Source: Hondaea fermentalgiana (taxonomy: Eukaryota > Sar > Bigyra > Thraustochytrida > Thraustochytriidae). Taken from it: a stretch of 64,000 nt of DNA. Below, piece after piece: positions 47,653-56,413 of this stretch (position 1 is the stretch's first letter; each line of letters begins with the position of its first letter). The notes beneath the pieces are model-generated. The model searched no databases, was not told the DNA's origin, and saw only the letters and a list, made by a program, of their open reading frames with translations. Position numbers and translations under genes: made by a program. The stretch is from the NCBI GenBank assembly GCA_014084085.1, contig NPFB01000019.1, positions 817,655-881,654 on the forward strand, read 5' to 3'.

Positions 47653-48795
47653 TCATTGCGATGATGGCGAGCCACCCCGAGGGGAAGAATGTTGTGTGAG
47701 ATCAAAACCCTTGCCAAGCGTTCCCAATGAGGTCTGAGCGACCTGAGGCTTGAGCGGTTTGGGCTGCGAGTCATGTGGCTTCCATCCAATCATGTAGACC
47801 ATATCAAAGGTCGCAGGAACGTAGCCCTCCTCGTCACCATAAAGGTGCTCGTAAATCGTCGCAGCAGCTAGAAAGGTATCCTTTGACACGTATGGCCGGC
47901 GGTTCCAAACCGCGTTCGATTCGCCCATGCCGCTCAAGTTTTCCATGCATTTAAAAGCGGACCCGAACTCGACAGTAAACGTCTCAGTGTCCACTGTTGT
48001 GAGGTTAAATCCTGCATTCGTCAACAGACCGCACGCATCTGCGTGCCGGATCATCGGCGAGACGTGTGCGCTAATGCCACCTTCGCGCTCTTGTTCAGCA
48101 ATCGCAAGAGACGTGCGGAGTTCGTGAAGCGTGTCGCCGCCGAGCATCGCACCGATGAAGACACCATCTGGCTTGAGCGCTCGCTGAGCGCGCTGCAGAG
48201 CCTCCGTTAGACCATTGGCCCAGTGCATCGAAAGAGAGCTGACGACGATGTCCACAGAGCCTTCCGGAACGGCTTCGAGACAGTTTTCAAGAGGACACAC
48301 GAGTGTCTCCACCTCGAGGCGACCCGAAGCCTCGAGCGTCTGGGCACGCTCGCGCGCAACATTGGCCATCATTGTCGAAGGCTCGAGCTGAATAACTTTT
48401 CGGATGGCGCCTGGCGCCTCAAAGCCGTCCTCATCTTCGATGCCCTCGCGCAAGAGCTCGGCCAAAATGCTGCCTGTGCCGCATCCGAGGTCAAGTGCGG
48501 TGTCAAAGTCTTTGGCAACATCAGAGATGCGGTCAACAATCCTCGAGGCGGCATGCTCGCGCAGAAAGTCGAAGTCCCCTCCGCTAGACACATAGGCTCG
48601 CGCCGCGCGGTCCCTGTGTGCGCGCTTCACGGCACTCTCGAAGGGATCTCGAGTTGCGCTCGGCGCCATGCCCGAGGCTGCGCGCCGTGCGTTCGCCGCT
48701 GCTGCTACTCTCAGACCAGGCGCCTTAGCAACCGCGCGCGTGATACCTGCGCCGCGCGCCATGCTGCTCACGACCAAGCGTCGTGGCCCGTACAT
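47653..48795 (-). CDS. NDUFAF5: NDUFAF5: mitochondrial complex I assembly arginine hydroxylase (methyltransferase fold)
   Basis: 380 residues. NDUFAF5 acts in the mitochondrial matrix on the NDUFS7 subunit early in complex I assembly. An Arg/Ala-rich targeting peptide occupies the first ~45 residues; the second ATG (48762, MARGAGITRAVAKAPG) is an equally good start. SAM motif I is LDLGCGTGSILAELL (~98-112). Highly diagnostic family blocks follow: SSLSMHWANGL, ALKPDGVFIGAMLGGDTLHE, EREGGISAHVSPM, NLTTVDTETFTVEF, LSGMGESNAVWNRRP, PATFDMVYMIGWKPHDSQP. Length is near the human protein (345) plus a longer tail. Divergent from the PqiA-like gene, with a scaffold gap between them. Confidence 0.96.
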   Translation of the reverse strand: MYGPRRLVVSSMARGAGITRAVAKAPGLRVAAAANARRAASGMAPSATRDPFESAVKRAHRDRAARAYVSSGGDFDFLREHAASRIVDRISDVAKDFDTALDLGCGTGSILAELLREGIEDEDGFEAPGAIRKVIQLEPSTMMANVARERAQTLEASGRLEVETLVCPLENCLEAVPEGSVDIVVSSLSMHWANGLTEALQRAQRALKPDGVFIGAMLGGDTLHELRTSLAIAEQEREGGISAHVSPMIRHADACGLLTNAGFNLTTVDTETFTVEFGSAFKCMENLSGMGESNAVWNRRPYVSKDTFLAAATIYEHLYGDEEGYVPATFDMVYMIGWKPHDSQPKPLKPQVAQTSLGTLGKGFDLTQHSSPRGGSPSSQ

Positions 48796-49056
48796 TGTCT
48801 TCTGCTCCTGCCAACGCGTAGTGGAATTGCTGCGCCTTTCAATCCTCCGACATCATCGTAATGGGCAAGCTCAAATCGGTGAATCTGTGACGAATAGCCA
48901 GCCTGAGCAAACTGCGTTCGTACTGATCTCGTCGTTTCCTGCCTTGGATGAATGAGTCAGAACAACGGCGTGCGTAGGATATCTCCGCATTCACCGTCAG
49001 TCACATCACATGCAAGACGAGAAAAACGAAAATGTAAGGAAAACGCTGCGCCGGTG

Positions 49057-49109
49057 AAACAAACAAACAAACAAACAAACAAACAAACAAACAAACAAAC
49101 AAACAAACA
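49057..49109. repeat. (CAAA)n microsatellite, left edge of gap
   Basis: About 13 perfect AAAC units running into the N gap. Confidence 0.95.
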
Positions 49110-49209
49110 NNNNNNNNNNNNNNNNNNNNNNNNNNNNNNNNNNNNNNNNNNNNNNNNNNNNNNNNNNNNNNNNNNNNNNNNNNNNNNNNNNNNNNNNNNN
49201 NNNNNNNNN
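49110..49209. other. Scaffold gap (100 N)
   Basis: Exactly 100 N between a (CAAA)n and a (CCTG)n microsatellite; unknown true length. Confidence 0.99.
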
Positions 49210-49210
49210 G

Positions 49211-49212
49211 GG

Positions 49213-49248
<36 letters not shown>

Positions 49249-49251
49249 CTG
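49211..49251. repeat. (CCTG)n microsatellite, right edge of gap
   Basis: About nine tandem GCCT units directly after the gap. Confidence 0.95.
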
Positions 49252-49349
49252 GGATCCCCCCGCTCCTGCCCGCTCGCTGCCCTGGGAGCGGCGCGACGGG
49301 GCGCGGCGAGGGCCACAGAGGAGCGGACGAACTGCAGCAGGCACGCACG

Positions 49350-52300
49350 ATGGGCCCGGCGACACCTCGCGGGGACTCTGGAACGTCGCGCGAGGAGGCC
49401 GTCGCGGCGGAGGAGAGAGAACATGAAGACGGGGTTTGCGCGCAGAATAGAGACGTTGCGCGCGCGCCCATGCCTGAAGAGCAAAACGCTAGCGCTAGCC
49501 AACTCCCTCAACCACCTCTGACTCACAGTCAGGATAACCTCGGGCGACAAATGAGCGACGGCATGGATTTTGCGGCAGCTGCAGCCACGACGATGCGTCC
49601 GCCTCTAGACGTCGACCTCGCCACTTCGTCATCGTCGTCGTCGTCGTCATCATCATCATCATCGTCCTCCTCGTCGTCGTCATCTTCAGCATCGTCGTCA
49701 TCGTCGTCATCCTCGCCGCCGTCGACGTCGCCTTCCTCGGCTCATGTTCCTCATAATAAAGACTCCGCAAATTGCGTCAGCCGAGGGAACGTGGCGCAAC
49801 ACGAAGCGACGGATACAAACCTTGAAACTTCAAACTTTCTTCGCATGCTGGAAGAAGGCGAGGCGAGACGAACCCGCGAGGAGAATCAAACTGGGTCATC
49901 CTCGCTGCCGCCAGGCCCATCTTCGAGGCGACGCGTCCGACGGAGTGCACGCGCCAGTGAAGATTTCTCAAGCGGCATCGAGGAGGCCGGCAAGCTGAGT
50001 GCGCACACTGTGGAGCTCATCTCCATGACAAGGGACCGTCTGTTTCAATCATATCCAGTGTGGCTTTCCGTCGTCGTCACTGCGATTCTTGGCGTCTACG
50101 CCATTTTGCTCACGTGCGCCATCGTAGCCGATGCCTTTATCCTTTGGAGTAACATCCCTGGCATTCTCGACGGAAGCACCGATCTCGTTGCGGTCGGCCA
50201 ATTTTCCCTCCACGAACTGATCCGACTCACTTGGGCCAATGGTGGCTACTCGTCAGCAATTTTTATCGTGGTCTGCTCGCTCATTTGGCCGATTGTCATT
50301 GTAGGTCTCATGCTCTCGGTATGGTTTGGCGAGCTTCAACTTCGAACGCGCTCGCGGATCTTGCGCTGGGTTTCCCGACTTGGGACCATGTCCCTGTACT
50401 TTTTCTTTTTCATTTTCTTTCTCGACTCCTTTCTCCAAGTGGACTTCAATGATGATACGGGTACTCACCGCGCCATCCGCGGCGAGCCCGGCTGGGCTGT
50501 CTTTGTCTACCTCGCCAACGTCATTCTTTTGCTCGTGCTCACGGAGTGGATCTACGTCTTGCACTACAACGCAGTATATCTGCTCACCTGGACACTCGAG
50601 CGCGAGACCAAGTCGCTTCGTCTCAAGTGGTACTTTGGCAATGCAAATCCTTTGTGTCGGACTCTCTGTTGCGTAAATTCCCTTCTCGGGGTGCACGGAG
50701 TTCCACAGGGAACATTCACCAAGGAAGAGGCGGCGGCGGCGGCTGCTGCGGCTGCGGCTGCTTCTGCTGCGCCCACTGCCGCCACTGCCACAAGTGCTGC
50801 CGCAACGACTACTTCGGCTTCAACACCGCACCACGATCAGCCTCAAGATGTCTCAGCCGTTGATGGTGACGATCCTACTCCTTCTCCCTTTTCTCCTCCT
50901 CCTTCTCCTCCTCGAATCGCTGCGCCTCGTGTACAAGGCTCCGCTTGCGAAAGGGAAGTCTCACGAGAAGATGGTCCGGAGGAAGTGAGTCATGACGTCC
51001 TGTCAATAACGTCCTCCGAGCCTCTTATCCTTGGCGGCAGAGGCAACTCGACAGCACGCCGATCAATGTCTGCGGCTACGGTTCCAACCTTTCTGCCAGC
51101 TCCGCCTTCGCCCATGTCGCCGCCGAGTCCTTCTACCACGGTGCACAGGGCTGCGTCGCAACAGCTGCGTCGCGATGGTCCGGCACTTGGAGCACAGTCG
51201 CATTTTATTCGCCATGCCAATCGCTTCGAGTCTGCCACAAACCGCTCGAGTCGTGCGCAGCGAAGAGAAGGATGGTACTTTGCCGACAACAAAGAGGACT
51301 CGTCCGGGAAAAAGTCACCCAAGTCCTTGTCCACCGACATGGAGTTTATTCGCGGAAGCTATCGATTCGCCTGCTCTCGCCTCGGAGAGATCGTTGGCAT
51401 CGGCGTTTCCATCATGATTGCCGCGCTCGGTGTCAGCGCGTACAGTCTCCCCGTTTTTAAACAGACGCTTGCCTTTCAGCTGGAAGGAGCGAATCTATCG
51501 CCAGGAATCCAGGTGCAATACCTGACACTTCCAGATATTGGTCAACGCCTCCTGCCCGACATTGAGCCAATCGAAGCGAGCTGGGTGGCAGGCGTGGTGT
51601 TCATCGTGGTGTGCTACTTTTTGCTTCTCTTTGCTCTTCCCATTGTGCTGCACTGCATCTCGTCCTTTTGTGCGTTTTTTCCTGTTCAGCACTACTTTGG
51701 GAAACGCTTTCTCCGGGCGCTTTGTCATGCAGGCAATCTTCTCTCCGTTTTTGCTGCCTTTGAGGTCGCCATGATGGTTCTCATCATCTTTTCCTATGAC
51801 GTGGGCATGATTCTCTTGGCCATGATGGAGCGGGGCGGTATGAAGGCAGCAGATGATCTGGTCATCGATGGCCTCAGATTTGGCTATTGTGCGCAATTCG
51901 AAGCTCTCACGCTTTGCCTCGGTCTCTCTCGAGAGGACGGCATTATTACGGGCCTCCTCGTCGCCGGCATGAATATTCCCTTTCTGTACTATTTTTCTGA
52001 AACCTATCATCGACACTTTGGCCTCGTCGCTGATGGCCGCAACGAGCAGAGTTATGCGTCGGGGGAGACGACGCACAAACATCGGGCCGAGGGATGCATC
52101 GTGTACCTTTGCTATCGCGGACATTGCTGCTCGCGCAAGTCGTACATGTTTCGCCAGCAGAGCGTCGATGAGGATCCCTATTATCGCTTGCAGCGCTCGG
52201 ACAACTCTTTCATGGAACAGGTGAATCAGCTCGAGGATGGCAAGTATGCAAGCGAGGACGCGGGCGTAGTAGAACACGATGGCGACGCGAGTACTAGTGA

Positions 52301-52844
52301 TGGCAAAGACGGATCATCGAAGCCCGAATCCGGCTGGCGAGCGCGCCGTCGCAGCCTCGCCGCGAACTTTGGACGCCACTCGGCCTTGCTGCGTGGGCTT
52401 CCGGGGTCGCCTGGGTGGCGGTCTCCTGACGGCAGCGGGACTGGCCTCGACGCAGATGCGCCACCTGCGAGCGCGGACCGTCCGCGGCGGCGAAGTCAGC
52501 GCTTCACGTTCTCCCGAAGCTCGTCTCAGCCGCCAATTCTCCTTCAGACAGCGGCCTTCTCGGATCAGTCTTCGCCACAGTTGACCTCTCCTGGTGCTTC
52601 CTCGGCACCTCCAGCTCGTGGTCGTAACGAGAGCAACGTGAGCAACACGAGCAACGCGAGCGCAGGTGGCCAAGCGTCTCGGCATGAAGTGACGTCCGAG
52701 CTCTCGGACGATACCTTGGATAACGAGGAGGAAAACATTTCGACGACGCAAGACACAAACGCCTCCTCCACAAGTTCAGCAGACCCTGAGCGCTTTGAGG
52801 ACCTTGAGCAGCAAGATACCACGACAATTCTCAATGTGACATAG
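49350..52844 (+). CDS. Multi-pass membrane protein with PqiA-like duplicated TM halves
   Basis: 1164 residues, ATG in gcacgATGG. The N-terminal ~230 residues are disordered, with a long poly-Ser tract (~92-125) encoded by mixed TCG/TCA/TCC codons. Half 1: TMs at ~236-264 (YPVWLSVVVTAILGVYAILL), ~301-326 (FIVVCSLIWPIVIVGLML), ~344-363 and ~382-406. The IWP segment followed by short basic RTRSRILRWVSRLGTMSLYF recalls bacterial paraquat-inducible protein A ('WP..K......LD.LGKWS'). A ~250-residue Ala/Ser/Pro loop follows. Half 2: TMs at ~678-703, ~745-777 (VVFIVVCYFLLLFALPIVLH) and ~790-826, with a similar spacing and a repeated FIVVC. The C-terminal ~300 residues are soluble, Ser/Arg-rich, with acidic ends. 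PqiA relationship is tentative; function unknown. Confidence 0.85.
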   Translation: MGPATPRGDSGTSREEAVAAEEREHEDGVCAQNRDVARAPMPEEQNASASQLPQPPLTHSQDNLGRQMSDGMDFAAAAATTMRPPLDVDLATSSSSSSSSSSSSSSSSSSSSSASSSSSSSSPPSTSPSSAHVPHNKDSANCVSRGNVAQHEATDTNLETSNFLRMLEEGEARRTREENQTGSSSLPPGPSSRRRVRRSARASEDFSSGIEEAGKLSAHTVELISMTRDRLFQSYPVWLSVVVTAILGVYAILLTCAIVADAFILWSNIPGILDGSTDLVAVGQFSLHELIRLTWANGGYSSAIFIVVCSLIWPIVIVGLMLSVWFGELQLRTRSRILRWVSRLGTMSLYFFFFIFFLDSFLQVDFNDDTGTHRAIRGEPGWAVFVYLANVILLLVLTEWIYVLHYNAVYLLTWTLERETKSLRLKWYFGNANPLCRTLCCVNSLLGVHGVPQGTFTKEEAAAAAAAAAAASAAPTAATATSAAATTTSASTPHHDQPQDVSAVDGDDPTPSPFSPPPSPPRIAAPRVQGSACEREVSREDGPEEVSHDVLSITSSEPLILGGRGNSTARRSMSAATVPTFLPAPPSPMSPPSPSTTVHRAASQQLRRDGPALGAQSHFIRHANRFESATNRSSRAQRREGWYFADNKEDSSGKKSPKSLSTDMEFIRGSYRFACSRLGEIVGIGVSIMIAALGVSAYSLPVFKQTLAFQLEGANLSPGIQVQYLTLPDIGQRLLPDIEPIEASWVAGVVFIVVCYFLLLFALPIVLHCISSFCAFFPVQHYFGKRFLRALCHAGNLLSVFAAFEVAMMVLIIFSYDVGMILLAMMERGGMKAADDLVIDGLRFGYCAQFEALTLCLGLSREDGIITGLLVAGMNIPFLYYFSETYHRHFGLVADGRNEQSYASGETTHKHRAEGCIVYLCYRGHCCSRKSYMFRQQSVDEDPYYRLQRSDNSFMEQVNQLEDGKYASEDAGVVEHDGDASTSDGKDGSSKPESGWRARRRSLAANFGRHSALLRGLPGSPGWRSPDGSGTGLDADAPPASADRPRRRSQRFTFSRSSSQPPILLQTAAFSDQSSPQLTSPGASSAPPARGRNESNVSNTSNASAGGQASRHEVTSELSDDTLDNEEENISTTQDTNASSTSSADPERFEDLEQQDTTTILNVT

Positions 52845-52850
52845 ATAAAA

Positions 52851-52856
52851 AATAAA
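52851..52856 (+). terminator. Probable poly(A) signal of PqiA-like gene
   Basis: AATAAA seven bases after the stop codon, in an A-rich context followed by a T-rich stretch; close to the stop for a functional signal. Confidence 0.35.
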
Positions 52857-53263
52857 CCTCTTCTTTCTTCCTTTTTTGCCAAAACAAAGAATGATTTGTC
52901 ACACCCTGAAGGCCCCAAAAGCAGCTTTGCCATACCATGTCATGCCAAGTCATGCGCCATGCCATGGGCAATTTTGTCAAGGAAACAAATAACGTGCAAT
53001 TGCAACCTGGAGAGCGAGTATGAGCAATCCGTGCTTGCATGCCGCTTGCTCTGCATGCATCATACGTCGATTACTTTTGTGTTGAAGGGTTATTGAAGTT
53101 GCGCTGCGCTTTTGACGGCGAAACGATGATGCCGGACGTGATTGAGCTCTGCCTCTCTCAAGAGCGCACTTCACTCGCCTGAACTAGTCGGGCCTACTGA
53201 CTACAATGCCTGTCCAAAACTTTCGTTTTCTTTCCATACCAATGTTTTTTTTTTTTAAGAGTT
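52857..53263. other. Convergent spacer
   Basis: About 400 bases between convergent stops. It has several near-repeats of CATGCCATG/CATGTCATG at 52930-52970 and a T12 tract at ~53245-53256. No gene seen. Confidence 0.6.
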
Positions 53264-55279
53264 CTAAAGCACGAGACCGTCGTCTCCGCCTTGCTCGCCG
53301 AGCATCTCATTGAATTCCTTGATGACTTCTGCAAACTTGTTGCTCATGGTCCCGTCCGGAGCCACGACATCCTCGAGTTTTTGCATGGCCTTGATGCTAA
53401 AATCATCTGGGAATGAAAAAACAACAATAATTCGAGAATCGCCGCCCTGGTTCCAAATCACGGAGCCTTGCACGAAAAGAGAGGTGATTCGACTCGAGTC
53501 TGCAGCCTGTGTCACCGCCGAGTGTTGCGTTGTTGACATGGCAATTACCGTGGCATCCACGCGCCTGCCTCCTCCTCCTCCACCTCCTCTACCTGCTCCT
53601 CCTCCTCGCGATGCTGCTGCCGCACGCACGGCGGGTGATGCAGTCGTGAGTGCAGTCGAACCAGCAGCGCCCGGAACGTTTGAGTTTCCAACCGCGGCCA
53701 CTGGCCCTCCGTGCACTGCAGCAGAAGAACCTGCTGGCGGCGGAGCCCCCGGGGCCTCGATGGAGGGGAGCGGGCTGGGTCCACTACGCGGACCAGGATT
53801 TCCACCAAAGGGACCCGGGAGGGCCACGGCGAACTTGCGAATAAAGTTGCCCATAAAAGACTGGACAGAATTCGTTGACGACTCTTGGGCAGCTTTGAGA
53901 TCACTGGCAGCAGCGCGCATCTCGGCAGGACTAATTTCAGAAGGGAGGGCTAGCGTGCGCAAAGCGATGTCGCTTCGCCTGCGGTTGCAAATGACGGCCC
54001 AATCCTGATCTTTTTGGGGCGGTTCGCGCTTCTCACGATAGTAAAGCATTTTTGTGTCTGCGTCAGGCATATCGTCGGCCAGCTGGGCGAGTTCAATGTT
54101 GTTCACCCGGTATAGTCTGCGCTGAATGTCTGGGTTACTCATCGAGTTCCACATGAACTCGGCCACGGTGGCCGCCTGCAAGCCTGGAAAGGTGATGTCC
54201 ACGCGAACGTTGAGACGCTGGCGCGCCGCTGTCCCAGGTGGCCTCGCCCCAGGCCTTTCACCATATTCGTCCTTGAACTTGTAATGAAACTGGAAATTCT
54301 GAAAAGGGATGTGCAAGTCCGGCGGGATGCGCCCCGGAATCCAGTGGTCCGCGAGGGACTGTGAGACGAGGCCGAGCACATGGGCCTGTGCCGAGTCGCT
54401 GCCCTGCTTGTGTATAACGTGTCGCGCATCAAGTGCGGTAGGCGCGCCGTCGCAAAGGAATTTGAAGCAAGAGACGAAACGCTTGTGTTCCTCGAGCTGA
54501 CCGCGCAAGAGTTCGTTTTCCATGCGCATGTCTGTCGAACCGTTCTCCCGCATCGTCTCCACCTTGGCCTGCAGCTCGCCGATTTTTGTCAGAAATTGAG
54601 AGTGCTCTTCCCGCAGGCGTTGGTTCTCTTCGCGAAGGTCCTGCAATTCGCGCTTGCGTCTGGCTCGCGAGGCTCGGCTCGCGGCGGCAATTTGTTTCCT
54701 TCGCTTCGCGCGTTTTTCCTCCTCGGTCACCGCGCCTTTGGTGGTGATACCGGATTTGTTCCCGCGCAAAGGGGCTGCGCCTTTGTCACGGGCTCCCACT
54801 CCTGTTGCTTGGGACGAAGAATTGTCGCTCAGCGCGCTGTCCATCGATCCGGTTGATGCCTCACGTTTTACACGCTTGGCTCGGTTACCGTCGAACGCAT
54901 CAAAGCCATGGGACGCGCTTCCTGCCTGAGTGCTGGCGGCATTCGGTTTGGTTACGTTGCTTGCGGCAAGGTTTCCACTGCCAGCGTTGTTGTTGGTGCT
55001 GCTACTGCTGCTGCTGCTGCTAGCGCCTTGGTTTGTTTGGATGTGATTGGTGCCATTTTGAAGGTGGCGGTGATGATGGTCTTGGTGCTCTTCATTCCAG
55101 TCAAGCTCGACACCATCAAGATGACCTGGATCTTCAAGTCTCCCCAAGGCGCCTTCCCCTCCGGGTCCTGGAGACATGGGCTTTAGCATGGCGCCCTCGA
55201 TGGACGGGAGGAACATGTCAAAGTCATCCTTGTAACCCAGTCTGAGTTGTTCATCGAAGCCAAAAGGGTCTTCCTCCAT
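53264..55279 (-). CDS. bZIP transcription factor with START-like domain
   Basis: 671 residues from the ATG at 55279; upstream in-frame sequence is repeat-derived leader. The N-terminus is acidic (EEDPFGFDEQLRLGYKDDFD), then a His/Asn/Ser-rich linker and an NLS (NRAKRVKREAS). The bZIP spans ~185-245: basic region RRKQIAAASRASRARRKRE, then heptads L215, L222, F229, L236. In the N-x7-R-x9-L register the invariant Asn is Ile197. Residues ~345-435 resemble a START domain (VRVDITFPGLQAATVAEFMW, KMLYYREKREPPQKDQDWAV). A Pro/Gly/Ala loop (~500-580) is followed by what looks like the closing strand and helix (GGDSRIIVVFSFPDDFSIKA..). The layout recalls oomycete M96-type bZIP/START proteins (from memory). 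START domains bind lipids, so lipid-responsive transcription is possible but unproven. Confidence 0.9.
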   Translation of the reverse strand: MEEDPFGFDEQLRLGYKDDFDMFLPSIEGAMLKPMSPGPGGEGALGRLEDPGHLDGVELDWNEEHQDHHHRHLQNGTNHIQTNQGASSSSSSSSTNNNAGSGNLAASNVTKPNAASTQAGSASHGFDAFDGNRAKRVKREASTGSMDSALSDNSSSQATGVGARDKGAAPLRGNKSGITTKGAVTEEEKRAKRRKQIAAASRASRARRKRELQDLREENQRLREEHSQFLTKIGELQAKVETMRENGSTDMRMENELLRGQLEEHKRFVSCFKFLCDGAPTALDARHVIHKQGSDSAQAHVLGLVSQSLADHWIPGRIPPDLHIPFQNFQFHYKFKDEYGERPGARPPGTAARQRLNVRVDITFPGLQAATVAEFMWNSMSNPDIQRRLYRVNNIELAQLADDMPDADTKMLYYREKREPPQKDQDWAVICNRRRSDIALRTLALPSEISPAEMRAAASDLKAAQESSTNSVQSFMGNFIRKFAVALPGPFGGNPGPRSGPSPLPSIEAPGAPPPAGSSAAVHGGPVAAVGNSNVPGAAGSTALTTASPAVRAAAASRGGGAGRGGGGGGGRRVDATVIAMSTTQHSAVTQAADSSRITSLFVQGSVIWNQGGDSRIIVVFSFPDDFSIKAMQKLEDVVAPDGTMSNKFAEVIKEFNEMLGEQGGDDGLVL

Positions 55280-55416
55280 GATTGCTGTTTCTCGCACGCG
55301 CGCGCGCGCAGCGGTGGCGGTGCTGACAGCGGCGGTGGCAGCGCAAGGTTCGTCAGGCTCGGCTGGCTTTATTCTTCCCCCAGACTCGTCTGTCCTGCTT
55401 GCTTGCTTGCTGCCTG

Positions 55417-55452
55417 GGCGGGCTGGGCTGGGCTGGGCTGGGCTGGGCTGGC
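55417..55452. repeat. (TGGGC)n pentanucleotide repeat
   Basis: Six or so tandem GGGCT units ~140-170 bases upstream of the bZIP start. Confidence 0.85.
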
Positions 55453-55695
55453 ACGCGCGCGCCACACGCGCCAGGGAAAATAATGCCGCTGCTGCTGCTG
55501 CTGGCGAGCGAGCCCCTTCCTTCTCCCGCGGTGCCTGCTCCTCTCTTGCAGGCAGGGCAGGATCCAGACGCCCTCTCTGTCTGCACGAGCGCGAGCGTGC
55601 GCGTCGCGCGAGCGTGCGCGTCGTGGGTCGGCGCTGCCCCAGCGCAGGCCTGCTCGCTTGCTCGCTTGCTTGCTTGTTTTTGTTTTGTCTTGTTT

Positions 55696-55750
55696 TTGTC
55701 TTGTCTTGTCTTGTCTTGTCTTGTCTTGTCTTGTCTTGTCTTGTCTTGTT
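55696..55750. repeat. (CTTGT)n pentanucleotide repeat
   Basis: About eleven near-perfect TTGTC units, preceded by decayed TTTTTGTC/TTGTTTTTG copies. Confidence 0.95.
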
Positions 55751-56324
55751 ACTTGCTTTGTACGGCCTCACAGCCAAGTCAAGTCAAGTCGATCTAATCT
55801 CCTCGCTCACTGGAGGACCAAAGAGGAGGAGCGTGCCGTGCACCCGGCGCGCTCACCGCCCGCGCTCCTCCGCGCGGGGCCGACCGCTCGCGCGCTGCCC
55901 GGTCCGGCTGCCGCGACCAGCAGGGCCTGCGTCCGCCCGACCGGCCGCGCCCTCCCTTCGCCACGGCCGCCACGCAAGCGCGCGTGCGCAGACAGGGATG
56001 GATGGACCGATCGATCGACGAGATTGGGATGCTTTGGGCCTTCTTTGTTTGCCTTTCACATTGCTTGCGCAAGCGGAACGATGGCATAGCCATGATGAGG
56101 CCATCACAAGTATCGATAGGTGAAAAGAGGCCGTGGCTGGCAGGGGCATTCATTCATGGTGCGCCGCCGCCCAAAGCAGCAAATGAGGTGACGCGACCGG
56201 TCGCTCAGCACCTTTTATTGGCTGTGGACCGTCGCTGCGGACTCACATTTGACGAGGTGGACATAGATGCACGAATGCAACATTCGCCGTGCGGTACTTT
56301 TTGTCTTGGTTGTGGAACCATGCT

Positions 56325-56399
56325 GACAAACAAACAAACAAACAAACAAACAAACAAACAAACAAACAAACAAACAAACAAACAAACAAACAAACAAAT
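56325..56399. repeat. (CAAA)n microsatellite
   Basis: About 18 perfect AAAC units, 15 bases beyond the stop codon of the minus-strand USP32-like gene, so probably within its 3' UTR. Confidence 0.97.
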
Positions 56400-56413
56400 A
56401 GTTGGAAAAACAC

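Larger units (their letters stand above)
48796..49349. promoter_or_regulatory. Divergent upstream region containing a gap and microsatellites
   Basis: Between the head-to-head NDUFAF5 and PqiA-like starts. It contains (CAAA)n at 49057-49109, a 100-N gap, then (CCTG)n at 49211-49251. Its real length is unknown. Confidence 0.5.
55280..56413. other. Upstream region of bZIP gene and 3' flank of USP32-like gene
   Basis: About 1.13 kb. It holds a (TGGGC)n run at ~55417-55452, (CTTGT)n at 55696-55750 and (CAAA)n at 56325-56399. The long frames on both strands are repeat translations. No gene supported. Confidence 0.6.
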
